Part shown: positions 1 to 8,238 of the stretch, piece by piece | Position numbering within the stretch: the stretch's first letter is position 1 | How the letters are laid out: every line of letters starts with the position of its first letter | NCBI GenBank assembly: GCA_017405115.1 | Contig: JAFRBA010000059.1 | Location: forward strand, 1-32,747 | DNA: 32,747 nucleotides | Source of the DNA: Kiritimatiellia bacterium | GTDB taxonomy: Bacteria > Verrucomicrobiota > Kiritimatiellia > RFP12 > UBA1067 | Direction of reading: 5' to 3' | The notes under the pieces: model-generated | What the model saw: the letters and a program-made list of their open reading frames with translations, nothing else | Told to the model about the DNA's origin: nothing | The model's database searches: none | Program-made: the position numbers and the translations under genes

Positions 1-10
1 CTAAAGATAC

Positions 11-196
11 ATGCGGACGTTCGCTAGCATGGCCTTGTGCCTTTTCGCCGCCGCTACGGCGCAGGCGTTCGACTCGGCCGAATGGCACGGGAAGCGCGAG
101 GTCCTGCTGCGCGAGGCGGAGCGGCTGCAGGCCGCGTACTCGAACTGCCTCGCCAGCGCGGTGGAGCCGGCCGAGGACATCATAATGCGCGCATGA
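11..196 (+). pseudogene. N-terminal remnant of an exported protein
   Basis: This short reading frame encodes 61 residues. Residues 1-19 form a clear signal peptide (MRTFASMALCLFAAATAQA). A charged, Cys-containing stretch follows and stops abruptly at a TGA after EDIIMRA. The stop lies against the ATGACAA repeat of the next promoter, as if new sequence had been joined there. A possible -10 (TAAAGAT) sits just before the ATG, so it may be leaderless. I do not recognise a complete domain. It could be a genuine small exported protein, but I think it more likely the 5' end of a gene whose 3' end is the orphan fragment near 10.3 kb. That pairing is a hypothesis. Confidence 0.4.
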
Positions 197-235
197 CAAT
201 TCCATGACAATCGCCCTGGCCGCGTTTGCTATAAT
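193..235 (+). promoter_or_regulatory. Direct-repeat operator (PhoB-box-like) and -10 box
   Basis: ATGACAA occurs at 193-199 and 204-210, exactly 11 bp apart. Read on the other strand this is TTGTCAT-N4-TTGTCAT, close to the E. coli Pho box layout of two CTGTCAT repeats with a 4-bp gap. A perfect TATAAT lies at 230-235, so the second repeat overlaps the -35 position. GGAGG at 252-256 is the ribosome binding site for the ATG at 266. The same double repeat precedes the paralogous gene at 6098. Confidence 0.65.
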
Positions 236-265
236 CGCGGCAAATCAAACGGGAGGATTGTCAAC

Positions 266-2539
266 ATGAACACCAAACTACTGTCCGCTGGATTTGCCGC
301 AGCTGCGGTTGCCGCCGCAATGCAGGCAAGAGGCGACTTCACATACGGCGGATACGATACGTCGACAGGCTACTATCAAGAATCTGGCACGGCGAGCGTT
401 TCCGGCGATGATACAACATCCGAAACGGCGCTTGCCGACGAGACCGGGATTCTCGACGCCCGCCCCGAACTTCTCGCGTTCCCGAACAAGACGTCCGTCA
501 CAGCGGCCGGAACATACGAGGCGTCCGCAATCGGCACGGATTTTGTTCTCTCAGGCACGATTGACGGCAACGTCGCGATAACGGCAACGGAGACCTGTCG
601 CATCACGTTCTCGGATTTGACGATGTCTGGCGTTCTCGCGATAACCGGCGACGCGCAGTTGTGGCTAAAGGGCGAGAGCACGATTACGACGACGGAATCG
701 AGCGCGATAACATCGACCGGCACGCTGACTATTGGAGGTCCCGGCTCGTTCGCCGCGACTGCGGCAGGCGCGAAGAAGGTCGGCGTGATTGAGACGACGG
801 ACTTCATCCTCGCGGGCGGCGAGACGACGCTCACCATCTCGAGCAACACTAAGAACGCATGCGGCGTATCCATTACGGGCAACTACACCCAGCTCGCGGG
901 TAAGCTCAAGGTTGTGTCAACGCAGTCCAAGAAGTCCAACGGAGTCTATCTCTCCACGAAGAAGACAACGGCGAAGATCTACGGCGGCACGCTCGATGTC
1001 GCGCTCGCGGGCGAGAAGTCGGTTGGCCTTGCATTGGACAAGAGCACCATTACAGGCACGATGTCCGGCGGCGTTCTGAAGTTCGCGATGTCCGGCGACG
1101 GAGCGAAGGGCGTCAAGGGCGACGGGACGTTCACGATGACCGGCGGCGCGATCGACGCCGAGATGACGGGCGGATATGTAGAGGAGCTTCTTGAATACGA
1201 AGACTCGAACGATGTCGTGTGGAACTACTACATAACGCTGGGATCGTCATCCAAGACGACCGGCAACAGCGATGCCGGGTCGAGTTCGCTCACCGTGGCT
1301 ACTTCCACGCTTATCGCGAACGGCACGTACGCCGTGTACGATCCGTCGAAGGCCTACGGCGTAAAGGTCGGCACGCTCAATATCTCGGACGGCCTTGTGC
1401 GCGTACGCTGCACAGGCACGTGCGGACGCGGACTCGGCGCCGACACGATGAACCTCTCGGGCGGCGTCTATGACATCTCCGTCGCGGGCGGGCCTACGGA
1501 CGTGTACGTGGAATCTCTCGTTGACGCGGACGATCTCGACGACGACACGGCGACGAACGGAACGGTGACCGTCTGCCTCGATTCCGGCGGCGCGGCGTGC
1601 CTGAAGGCCGACGACCTCACGATCACCGGCGGCAAGTTCGAGCTGTTGGCCACCGGCAACGCCGGAAAGCTCATCAACGTCGGCGGATGCCTTGTCATCG
1701 GCGCGGAAGGATCGACGACGCTTCCAACCGACACCACTTTCGCTCCCGACATCCAAGGCCAGGCTCTTGGCGAAAAGGTGTATTGCACCTACTACAAGCA
1801 GAAGTACTACGGATCGCTCGCGACTGCCGTCGCAACGACGAACATAGCAGACGTATCCTGTTCGGTGGCCAGCGACAACATCGTCGCCGGATCCGGCGAG
1901 GACGTGGACTACTCGAACGCCAAGGGCATCAAGGCCGGAACATCGGTCACAGTGAACGGCGGCAGAATCCGCGTATACACCGCTAACGACGGCGGCGAGG
2001 GACTCGAGTCCAAAGACGTGATGACCATCAACGGCGGCGTAATCGAAATGAACTGCGCCGACGACTGCATCAACACGGCGGGCGACCTGACAATCAACGG
2101 CGGCTACATCTATGCCGCCTCGACTGGCAACGACGCGATCGACTCGAACGCCAACGTCACGATCAACGACGGCTGGATCTACGCCTTCACGCTCTCGAAC
2201 CCCGAAGAGGCGTTCGACGTGAACAGCGGCTATTCCGTCACCATCAACGGCGGCTACATCTTCGGCGTGGGCGCGGCGCAGTCCTGCCGCGAGGGAACGC
2301 TCGCTGGAACGCAGGGATACTACCAGGGCAGCAAGACGCTCTCTACTTCCGCCACTTACTGGTACGCAAGCGGCTCGAAGACCGTCTACGGCAAGATACC
2401 GGCGGCGGCATCCTCCTCATCGGCCTATCTCTTCGTGTCAGTACCGGGCATGACGAGCGGCACGTCTCCGACGAGCTACGGGACTTCCGCGCCGAGCGGC
2501 GCGACATCGGTCGGCTTCCACGGATTCTACACCAAGTAA
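266..2539 (+). CDS. Exported Cthe_2159-type carbohydrate-binding beta-helix protein (copy 1)
   Basis: This 757-residue protein has a signal peptide (residues 1 to about 23) and is built almost wholly of short Gly/Thr/Ser-rich rungs such as TINGGVIEM and TINGGYIYA, typical of a right-handed parallel beta-helix. The C-terminal third carries GGEGLES, ADDCIN and GNDAIDSN, which I recognise from the Cthe_2159 family (PF14262). The founding member binds cellulose and polygalacturonate and resembles a polysaccharide lyase fold. The likely role is a surface or secreted glycan-binding protein; catalysis is not evident. GGAGG lies 9 bp before the ATG. The gene is followed by an LRR protein, and a paralog with the same motifs lies at 6098. 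Confidence 0.8.
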   Translation: MNTKLLSAGFAAAAVAAAMQARGDFTYGGYDTSTGYYQESGTASVSGDDTTSETALADETGILDARPELLAFPNKTSVTAAGTYEASAIGTDFVLSGTIDGNVAITATETCRITFSDLTMSGVLAITGDAQLWLKGESTITTTESSAITSTGTLTIGGPGSFAATAAGAKKVGVIETTDFILAGGETTLTISSNTKNACGVSITGNYTQLAGKLKVVSTQSKKSNGVYLSTKKTTAKIYGGTLDVALAGEKSVGLALDKSTITGTMSGGVLKFAMSGDGAKGVKGDGTFTMTGGAIDAEMTGGYVEELLEYEDSNDVVWNYYITLGSSSKTTGNSDAGSSSLTVATSTLIANGTYAVYDPSKAYGVKVGTLNISDGLVRVRCTGTCGRGLGADTMNLSGGVYDISVAGGPTDVYVESLVDADDLDDDTATNGTVTVCLDSGGAACLKADDLTITGGKFELLATGNAGKLINVGGCLVIGAEGSTTLPTDTTFAPDIQGQALGEKVYCTYYKQKYYGSLATAVATTNIADVSCSVASDNIVAGSGEDVDYSNAKGIKAGTSVTVNGGRIRVYTANDGGEGLESKDVMTINGGVIEMNCADDCINTAGDLTINGGYIYAASTGNDAIDSNANVTINDGWIYAFTLSNPEEAFDVNSGYSVTINGGYIFGVGAAQSCREGTLAGTQGYYQGSKTLSTSATYWYASGSKTVYGKIPAAASSSSAYLFVSVPGMTSGTSPTSYGTSAPSGATSVGFHGFYTK

Positions 2540-2548
2540 CAACGGCAG

Positions 2549-2570
2549 GGCGGCGTGCCACCACGCCGCC
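2549..2570 (+). promoter_or_regulatory. Intercistronic GC hairpin
   Basis: GGCGGCGTG (2549-2557) pairs perfectly with CACGCCGCC (2562-2570) around a 4-nt loop, just after the stop at 2539. No T-run follows, so it is unlikely to be a full terminator. It more probably protects the upstream mRNA or lowers expression of the downstream LRR gene. Confidence 0.55.
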
Positions 2571-2588
2571 GAAGAAAGGAAATTGGCA

Positions 2589-3965
2589 ATGAAGATCAAG
2601 ACCATTCTCGCAGTACTCTCTCTTTCGGCGCTTTCGTGCGTCACTGCATTCGCCGAGCCGCCGAGCATTCCGTCCGGCGGCGACGGTCCCGGAAGCGGCG
2701 GCACGGAAGGACCTGGTGGCGGCGGACCCAGCGGCGGCGGTGGCGGCGGCGGCTCGTTCACATACGACAGTTTCATAAGCGTCACGACAAACGCCTACTG
2801 CCTTGTCCGCGAAGGAGTATTGTTCGGCTACACGTCGTCGCTTTCGACATCCGTCGCGCCGACGGCGGCAGCGGGCGTAACTGAACTTGCGCACGGCGTT
2901 TTCGCCGGCAACACGTCGATCACGACGGTGAACCTCGAGAATACGTCTATTACGGAGATTCCGTCCGACTGCTTCGCCGGATGCACCGCACTCAAGACCG
3001 TGACGCTTCCATCGACCTGCACCTCGATCGGACCTGGCGCGTTCGCCGGATGCACGGCGCTCGCGACGTTTACGGGCAACGGCGTGACTGCTGTGAGCCA
3101 CGACGCATTCAGGGGCTGCACCTCGCTTGCCGCTGCTGCGGGAGCTGATGAAATAGGCTCTTACGCCTACTCGCAGAGCGGTGTTGCGAGCGCTGATGTT
3201 TCGTCGGCTACAACCCTCGGCGAAGGCGTGTTCGCCGGTTGCGAGAGCCTGACTTCCGCAACGGTCGCGTCGGGCGCGACGCTCGCCGCCGCCGTATTCG
3301 CCGGCTGCACATCGCTCGCCGTGAGCGACTGGTCTGGCATTTCGGAATTCGGACAGGCCTCGCTCGCTGGAATCCCGGCGACAGCGCTGACTATTTCCGC
3401 CGATGCCGCCGTCGGCGCGTATGCATTCGCGGCGGACGAGGCGACCATTGTGACGACACTCTCCGCGCTTCCCGCGAGCTACGATGCGGATACTTCGTTT
3501 CTCGGACGTGAAACATCGTACACCGTAAACGGGGCCGATGTCGTCCGCATCGAGGCGAACGAACTCGTTACATGGCTCATGGCCGTTGCGGAAACGCCAC
3601 TTGAAAGCACGGCCGTCGCGCAGCCGACGAGCGACGGGACGACCGTCTGCTACGCCACGGCGTCTCTCGAGTCGTGGCTTGCCGATTCCTCCAACGAAGC
3701 GGCTCTGCTCGCATACTGCTACGGCGATGGGACGGCGGCGACGGATGTTCTCGCGGTCGATGGCGGCACGCAGTCGTTCGTGTTCGAGCCGTCGGGGAGA
3801 TCAGCCGTAACGGTGACAGTTGTCGGAACGAACGACCTTGCCGTGGATTTCGACGCCGCCAGCCTCTCCGGCACCGACAACGGCGACGGGACGTACACGT
3901 ATGTTTCCGCAGACGACACGGCGACTTCCTGCTTCGCGCGACTTAAGTTCGCAAAGGACTGGTGA
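2589..3965 (+). CDS. Exported BspA-type leucine-rich-repeat protein (copy 1)
   Basis: This 458-residue protein starts at the ATG at 2589, with AAAGGA 8 bp upstream; an in-frame TTG at 2583 is less likely. A signal peptide (about residues 1-22) leads into a Pro/Gly-rich linker with a run of seven glycines, then a SFTYDS segment. From about residue 85 to 270 come LRR_5 repeats of the BspA kind, with the recurring core CFAGCTALKTVTLP and FAGCTSL. BspA-type repeats mediate adhesion and protein-protein contacts at the cell surface. The C-terminal 180 residues belong to no family I recognise. It follows copy 1 of the beta-helix protein, probably in one operon; the same order recurs at 6098-10077. 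Confidence 0.75.
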   Translation: MKIKTILAVLSLSALSCVTAFAEPPSIPSGGDGPGSGGTEGPGGGGPSGGGGGGGSFTYDSFISVTTNAYCLVREGVLFGYTSSLSTSVAPTAAAGVTELAHGVFAGNTSITTVNLENTSITEIPSDCFAGCTALKTVTLPSTCTSIGPGAFAGCTALATFTGNGVTAVSHDAFRGCTSLAAAAGADEIGSYAYSQSGVASADVSSATTLGEGVFAGCESLTSATVASGATLAAAVFAGCTSLAVSDWSGISEFGQASLAGIPATALTISADAAVGAYAFAADEATIVTTLSALPASYDADTSFLGRETSYTVNGADVVRIEANELVTWLMAVAETPLESTAVAQPTSDGTTVCYATASLESWLADSSNEAALLAYCYGDGTAATDVLAVDGGTQSFVFEPSGRSAVTVTVVGTNDLAVDFDAASLSGTDNGDGTYTYVSADDTATSCFARLKFAKDW

Positions 3966-3978
3966 GCCTGCTTTTTGC

Positions 3979-3984
3979 TATAAT
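3979..3984 (+). promoter_or_regulatory. -10 box of the histidine kinase gene
   Basis: TATAAT is preceded by a T-run and a G (CTTTTTGC) and ends 7 bp before the GTG at 3992. This spacing puts the transcript start on or next to the start codon. No good -35 hexamer is visible. Confidence 0.6.
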
Positions 3985-3991
3985 GCGCGGC

Positions 3992-5326
3992 GTGAAAAAC
4001 ATTCGCATAAAAGAGAATGTCCTCGTGGGCGTGGGGATAGCGGTTCCCACGCTCGCGTTGCTTGCGTTCGGGTCGGTGATCCTTGTGCATGGGTGGCGCG
4101 AGTCGTATAACGACGAGCAGTCGGACCTCGATTCGCATGCCGAACTCTACCTGGCGTCGATTCTCGGATTCGCCGATGAAATGACACGGCTCGACTTCGA
4201 TTCAGACTGCTCCAAGGAGAACCCGCCGCCAGATGGGCGCGAGCGCCGCCTTCCGGGCGCGGGAATGCGTCCGCCGCCGCGTCCGCCGAACGCTCCGGCG
4301 ATGCCGTGGTCGCGCGAGAAACGTGCGCTTCTGCCGGGGATATGCCGCGGATTCGAGCGTGTTACAATGTCGTCCGTCGGAATCACCGCCTTCGAAATCG
4401 TCGATAGTCAAGGGCGGCGGCTGTACGCCAACGCAACATGGCCGGCGAAGCCGGGGCTCTGCGGCGAGATACCGCTTGCGCCGCCGCTCGGCGACGGTTT
4501 TCTGCGCACGGCGCGGGCGGACGGCGGCGCGGCGTTTCGCGCACAGAACGTGCGCATCGCATCTGTCGGCGCGCTTCTTCTGGCGCTTCTCATAGCGCTG
4601 CCGCTCTCGGTTGCAATGTACATCCTGCATCTTCTCCGGCATGAACGCAGGAACGTGCAGGCGAAGACCGACTTCATCGACAACGTCTCCCATGAGTTCA
4701 AGACGCCGCTTGCCGGAATCCGTCTCAACGCGGAACTCCTTTCGCAGGGGCAAGTTTCGTCGGAGGAACAGCGAAGGGGTGCGTTTGACGCGATACTCGT
4801 GGAGACCGACCGGTTGACGGGCATGGTCGACAATCTTCTCCAGTTCAGCCGTCTGGAACAGGGCCGCTACAAGTACGACATTGTGAAATTCAATCTTGCA
4901 GAATTCGTCGATATGCAGTCCGAACGCCAGGCAATAGCCGCTATATCAGGCGGACGTGCTTCGGTGTCTCTGAAGGGAGAAGGTGCCGCCGTTTACGCCG
5001 ATTACGGCGCTTTGCGCCAGATAGGGATAAACCTCGTCACAAACGCGGTGAAATATTCGCCAGGTCCGGTCGACATCGAAGTGGAGGGATGCGAAATTCG
5101 CTACATGGATCGGGGTCAGGGCGTGCCGCCGGGCGAGGAGGAGCGAATATTCGAGCGCTTCCACCGCGTCGACAATTCGCTCACGCGGACGGCAGGGGGA
5201 AGCGGAATCGGGCTTTCCCTCGCCCGCGCCCTCGCACGCGGGATGGGCGGCGATGTCGTCTATTCACGGCGCGAGGGCGGCGGAAGCGTCTTCACACTCA
5301 GGCTCAAACCGGCGGAAGGATCGTAA
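3992..5326 (+). CDS. Membrane sensor histidine kinase
   Basis: I place the start at the GTG at 3992. Frame-compatible upstream starts lie in the previous gene or inside the TATAAT box, and the GTG sits where transcription should begin, so the mRNA is probably leaderless. The 444-residue product has TM1 (about 11-33), an extracytoplasmic sensor region with a Pro/Arg-rich segment (34-188), TM2 (about 190-214), a HisKA dimerisation helix with VSHEFKTPL (phospho-accepting His234) and a HATPase domain with NLVTNAVKYSPG, DRGQGVP, FERFHR and GGSGIGLSL. This is the PhoR/EnvZ class. It is directly upstream of its response regulator and sits between the two surface-protein pairs, which are its likely targets. 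The ligand is unknown. Confidence 0.9.
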   Translation: MKNIRIKENVLVGVGIAVPTLALLAFGSVILVHGWRESYNDEQSDLDSHAELYLASILGFADEMTRLDFDSDCSKENPPPDGRERRLPGAGMRPPPRPPNAPAMPWSREKRALLPGICRGFERVTMSSVGITAFEIVDSQGRRLYANATWPAKPGLCGEIPLAPPLGDGFLRTARADGGAAFRAQNVRIASVGALLLALLIALPLSVAMYILHLLRHERRNVQAKTDFIDNVSHEFKTPLAGIRLNAELLSQGQVSSEEQRRGAFDAILVETDRLTGMVDNLLQFSRLEQGRYKYDIVKFNLAEFVDMQSERQAIAAISGGRASVSLKGEGAAVYADYGALRQIGINLVTNAVKYSPGPVDIEVEGCEIRYMDRGQGVPPGEEERIFERFHRVDNSLTRTAGGSGIGLSLARALARGMGGDVVYSRREGGGSVFTLRLKPAEGS

Positions 5327-5330
5327 CGGC

Positions 5331-6014
5331 ATGGCGCGGATACTTCTGGCAGAAGACGACGACACGCTGCGCAATGCGCTTGTCATTGCGCTTTCCTCGG
5401 CCGGATACGAAGTGGCCGCGCGTCCGGACGGCGTGGCGGCGCTCGTGGAATTCGGCAGACGCAGACCCGATCTCGTCGTTCTGGACGTGATGATGCCATG
5501 CAAAAGCGGATACGACGTCTGCCGCGAAATCCGCGCCTCAGACGCGGATGTTCCGATACTCTTCCTGACGGCAAAGGCCGAAGAGGAGGATGTGGTGCTC
5601 GGCCTTGGCCTCGGAGCCGACGATTTCATTTCCAAGCCGTTCAGGATGGGCGAGCTTCTGGCGCGCATTGCAGCCGCCCTGCGGCGTTCCGCCAAGAGCG
5701 GCGGCGTCAACGGCCGTCCAGACGGTGTGTTCTTCATCGGCAAGGCGAAGGTGGACTCGAAAAAGTTCACCGTCGAAGCGGACGGGCTGACGCACATCCT
5801 GACCGTGCGCGAACTCGATCTTCTGCGGGAGCTTGCCGCGCATCGCGGCGAAGTGGTCTCCCGTGCCGACCTTCTGGACGAAGTGTGGGGCCTCGACTAC
5901 GACGGCGGCACGCGGACTGTCGATCAGCATGTTCTGCAGGTGCGCAAGAAACTTGGCTCGTCCGGGTGTCTGATAGAAAGCATCCGCGGAATCGGCTACC
6001 GAATCCTTCGGTGA
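5331..6014 (+). CDS. OmpR/PhoB-family response regulator
   Basis: The ATG at 5331 lies 4 nt after the kinase stop, with GGAAGGA about 10 bp upstream; the two genes are co-transcribed. The 227-residue protein has a receiver domain with the acidic pair D9/D10, phosphoacceptor D52 (VVLDVMMP), the switch Thr in FLTAKA and Lys in SKPF. A C-terminal winged helix ends in RTVDQHVLQVRKKL and RGIGYRIL. Regulators of this family bind as tandem dimers to direct repeats spaced 11 bp. Repeats of exactly this spacing precede both beta-helix genes (193-210 and 6025-6042), the nearer one starting 11 bp after this stop codon. Control of both flanking operons is inference. Confidence 0.92.
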   Translation: MARILLAEDDDTLRNALVIALSSAGYEVAARPDGVAALVEFGRRRPDLVVLDVMMPCKSGYDVCREIRASDADVPILFLTAKAEEEDVVLGLGLGADDFISKPFRMGELLARIAAALRRSAKSGGVNGRPDGVFFIGKAKVDSKKFTVEADGLTHILTVRELDLLRELAAHRGEVVSRADLLDEVWGLDYDGGTRTVDQHVLQVRKKLGSSGCLIESIRGIGYRILR

Positions 6015-6024
6015 ATTGGACTCC

Positions 6025-6042
6025 ATGACATTTCCATGACAA
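6025..6042 (+). promoter_or_regulatory. Direct-repeat operator (second copy)
   Basis: ATGACAT (6025-6031) and ATGACAA (6036-6042) are 11 bp apart, with the flanking bases CC shared, matching the element at 193-210. No convincing -10 lies at the same distance as in the first copy; TGGAAT at 6055 and TACAGT in 6072-6077 are weak candidates. GGAGG at 6086-6090 serves the ATG at 6098, and the leader next to it (GGAGGATTCAACATGAA) nearly repeats that of the gene at 266. Confidence 0.65.
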
Positions 6043-6097
6043 TTGGCGGTCATGTGGAATCTTCCTCCGAATACAGTATGGCGAAGGAGGATTCAAC

Positions 6098-8221
6098 ATG
6101 AAAAGACCAGCAAAGGCAATCGAAATCGCGGCCGCGTTCGCGGCCATGCTTGCGTCGGCGGCGACCGGGGCGGACTCGTACCCGAACCTTGTCGAGATAA
6201 CCGCGCCGGGAGTCTACGAGTCGGCGGAGGAGGGCACGGACTTCGTGGTTTCCGGCTCGATCGGCGGGGACGTGTCCGTCTCGGCGCAGTCGGCATTCCG
6301 CGTGACGCTGGAGAACGCGATGGTGTCGGGGACTCTCGCCCTGGGCGGCGGGCAGTCGGCCGTTCTTCTGCTGACTGGCGAGAATGCGATAGCGTCCGAC
6401 GGAGCGTCCGCCATCGACGCGGCGGATACGGCGTCGTTCGCCGTCGACGGGCGCGGCTCGCTGTCTGCGACGGCGCAAGGCGCGAAGAAGACGGGCGTGA
6501 TAGCGGCGGGGGGCGACTTCACGCTTGCCGGCGGAGTCGTTTCGCTGACGGTGGCCGGCGACGTCAAGAACGCCTGCGGAGCGTCCGTCGGCGGCGACTA
6601 TTCGCAGGTCGCTGGCTTTCTTTCGGTGACGGCTTCCGGATCCAAGAAGCAGAACGGAGTGTTTATGGCGTCGAAGAACGCGGTCGCCGCCATTTCCGGG
6701 GGATGCCTGCGCTGCGAGCTTGCGGGCGAGAAGTCCGTCGGCCTCGCCCTTGACAAGGACTCGGCGTCCTGCGCCATGACAGGCGGAGTGCTGAGTTTCG
6801 CGCTGTCCGGCGACGGCGCGAAGGGCGTCAAGGGCGACGGCGCGTTCAGCATGTCCGGGGGGCTTGTGGACGCGACCCTTTCCGGCGGCGTCTGCGAGGA
6901 CTGCTACGAGTACGAGGACGGCGACGGCGTTACGTGGAACTACTACGTCAAGCTGACGTCTTCCACCAAGACCTCCGGAGGCAGCGCGACGTATTCGACG
7001 GGCAGGCTCATAGCGTCCGGGGTGTATCCTGTGATGGATCCGTCTAAGTGCTATGCGGTCAAGGTCGGCACGCTGGGGATTTCCGGCGGCACGGTGCGGG
7101 TGCGGGCGACCGGGACCGCAGGACGTGGGCTTGGAGCGGACTCCATGCGGCTTTCCGGCGGCGTCTACGACATCGAGGTTTCGGGCGGCCCGACGGACGT
7201 GTACGTGGAGATGCTCGACGAGGACGATCCGACGTCGACGTGCCTCGACTCGGGCTCGGCCGCCTGCATCAGGACCGGCGACGAGTCCGGCTCGCTCGTC
7301 ATATCGGGCGGCACGTTCGATCTTCGCGCCACCGGCGATGCTGGCAAGCTGATAAATGCGGCGGGTTCTCTCGTCATCGGCACGAAAGGACAGGAAACGG
7401 AGCCCGGCGACGCGGCGTTCCTGCCAGACATCCAGGGCAGTACGAGCGGCAAGAAGGTGTTCTGCACTGCGGTCAAGCAGAAGTACTACGGATCGCTTGC
7501 GACGCCTGTCGCGACGACAAATCTCGCGTCGATGTCGCTGTCCGTCGCGAACGACAAGCTTGTGGCGTCCGCCGGGGAGGATGCCGACTACTCCAACCCG
7601 AAGGGAGTGAAGGCCGCGGGGAAGGTGACTGTCTACGGCGGGCGTCTTCGCGTGGCCACCGCGAATGACGGCGGCGAGGGGCTTGAGTCCAAAGGCTCCA
7701 TGTACATAGCCGGAGGACTGCTGGAGCTTGTCTGCGCCGACGACTGCATCAACTCGGGTGGAAACATGACGATAAAAGACGGTTGGATCTACGCGGCGTC
7801 CACCGGGAACGACGCGATAGACTGCAACGGATCGTCGCTCAAGATCAAGGGGGGCGTGGTTCTCGCGTTCACTTCCACGGTCCCGGAGTGCGGAATCGAC
7901 CTTGACAGCGCTTCGGGGCTGCAGATAACCGGCGGGCACGTGGTGTCGTTAGGCAGCGCGACCGAGATGGCATACGGGTCTTCCGGCGCGCAGAAGACCT
8001 ACCGCGGCACATCGGTCTCCGCGTCGGAATACGCCGGCAAGTATCTTGTCATGAAGGGTTCGAAGACGGTCTACGTTAAGATTCCGGAGATGAGCGACGC
8101 GACGGGGACGCTTTCGCTCGTCTGTACGACCGAGGGTTGGTCGACGGCCGGAACGCCTGCGACGGCGACAAGCGCGCCGTCGTCCGCCGCGACCGGATTC
8201 CACGGAGTCTACATCAAGTAA
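6098..8221 (+). CDS. Exported Cthe_2159-type carbohydrate-binding beta-helix protein (copy 2)
   Basis: This 707-residue paralog of the gene at 266 has a signal peptide (about 1-24), the same Gly-rich beta-helix rungs and the family signatures GGEGLES, ADDCIN and GNDAIDCN near residues 525-570. Blocks such as GAKGVKGDG, WNYY and SGGPTDVYVEM align along nearly the whole length of the two proteins. Copy 2 lacks about 35 residues present after the signal peptide of copy 1. The codons have diverged clearly, so the duplication is not recent. The likely function is surface glycan binding. It is followed at 17 bp by the second LRR protein, probably as one operon under the two-component system. Confidence 0.8.
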   Translation: MKRPAKAIEIAAAFAAMLASAATGADSYPNLVEITAPGVYESAEEGTDFVVSGSIGGDVSVSAQSAFRVTLENAMVSGTLALGGGQSAVLLLTGENAIASDGASAIDAADTASFAVDGRGSLSATAQGAKKTGVIAAGGDFTLAGGVVSLTVAGDVKNACGASVGGDYSQVAGFLSVTASGSKKQNGVFMASKNAVAAISGGCLRCELAGEKSVGLALDKDSASCAMTGGVLSFALSGDGAKGVKGDGAFSMSGGLVDATLSGGVCEDCYEYEDGDGVTWNYYVKLTSSTKTSGGSATYSTGRLIASGVYPVMDPSKCYAVKVGTLGISGGTVRVRATGTAGRGLGADSMRLSGGVYDIEVSGGPTDVYVEMLDEDDPTSTCLDSGSAACIRTGDESGSLVISGGTFDLRATGDAGKLINAAGSLVIGTKGQETEPGDAAFLPDIQGSTSGKKVFCTAVKQKYYGSLATPVATTNLASMSLSVANDKLVASAGEDADYSNPKGVKAAGKVTVYGGRLRVATANDGGEGLESKGSMYIAGGLLELVCADDCINSGGNMTIKDGWIYAASTGNDAIDCNGSSLKIKGGVVLAFTSTVPECGIDLDSASGLQITGGHVVSLGSATEMAYGSSGAQKTYRGTSVSASEYAGKYLVMKGSKTVYVKIPEMSDATGTLSLVCTTEGWSTAGTPATATSAPSSAATGFHGVYIK

Positions 8222-8238
8222 ACGAAAGGGGGTAAGCC

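Noticed and set aside
6050..7939. A 629-codon open frame on the minus strand
   Set aside because: It lies opposite the beta-helix gene at 6098. It is Arg-rich, without domains or a ribosome site, and arises from the GC-rich codon pattern of the real gene.
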